64,000 nucleotides of DNA from positions 193,053 to 257,052 of the forward strand of contig CAZXFW010000004.1 in NCBI GenBank assembly GCA_964640175.1, given 5' to 3'. The notes under the pieces are model-generated. The model ran no database searches and was not told where the DNA came from. It saw nothing but the letters and a program-made list of their open reading frames with translations. The stretch is from JACKDX01 sp964640175. GTDB taxonomy: Bacteria > Myxococcota_A > Polyangia > Polyangiales > GCA-016699535. Made by a program: the position numbers and the translations under genes. The first letter of the stretch is position 1. Every line of letters begins with the position of its first letter. Positions 63,670 through 64,000 of the stretch are shown in pieces.

Positions 63670-64000
<331 letters not shown>

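Overview
The window looks like a chromosomal segment of a Gram-negative bacterium of the Myxococcota / former Deltaproteobacteria type. The support is a set of eukaryote-like Ser/Thr kinases (three genes), many secreted lipoproteins with Asp/Ser-rich linkers after the lipid Cys, an MXAN_5187-like sensor protein, DUF4398/OmpA lipoproteins, FG-GAP repeat lipoproteins, a PATAN/HD-GYP regulator, and outer-membrane functions (MlaE, OmpA). The species cannot be named from sequence alone. Genes are tightly packed; several convergent pairs overlap at their 3' ends. No transposase, phage gene or CRISPR array was seen.

Layout. 1-4.5 kb: 3' part of a Ser/Thr kinase, tRNA-Leu(CAA), a secreted protein and an MXAN_5187-like membrane protein. 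4.5-10.2 kb (minus): a 6S RNA candidate, then a run read as FlhB/SctU-like protein, priA, def, fmt, cobalamin adenosyltransferase. 10.2-16.3 kb: aminotransferase, cystathionine beta-synthase, tsaD, a lipoprotein, an MDR oxidoreductase and Hsp33. 16.3-24.1 kb: a kinase-ATPase-TPR giant protein, a MshEN/HD-GYP/REC/PATAN regulator, MlaE and an ammonium transporter. 24.2-27.2 kb: plant-type FabI, an EamA transporter and a cystathionine gamma-synthase/lyase-type enzyme.

27.3-33.8 kb holds the most interesting metabolic locus. Two divergent operons start from one short promoter region. The minus arm is KS-alpha, a degenerate KS-beta and an alpha-oxoamine synthase, linked by ATGA overlaps. The plus arm is a fatty acyl-AMP ligase, two acyl carrier proteins and a thioesterase. 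I read it as a fatty-acid-primed type II ketosynthase pathway whose chain is released by condensation with an amino acid, giving an amino-ketone or sphingoid-like lipid. This is inference.

33.8-61.3 kb: MutH, OmpA and TPR envelope proteins, TypA/BipA, QueE, an M1 aminopeptidase, TruD, DAHP synthase, a long-chain acyl-CoA synthetase, cytochrome c, ParA, phosphodiesterase, a GGQ release-factor-like protein, a kinase, and a small amino-acid catabolism group (APC permease, DUF1338/HglS-like, FAH), then CsbD and a FG-GAP lipoprotein.

61.3-64 kb is the 3' end of an rRNA operon on the minus strand (23S, 5S, terminator) followed by a scrambled zone. It has an interrupted or chimeric second 5S copy, a third 34-bp 5S tail with its own terminator that abuts the broken end of an SLC13-type transporter pseudogene, a DUF4160-DUF2442 pair with a palindromic operator, a small lipoprotein, and two overlapping hydrophobic microproteins (47 and 35 aa) behind a good sigma-70-like promoter.
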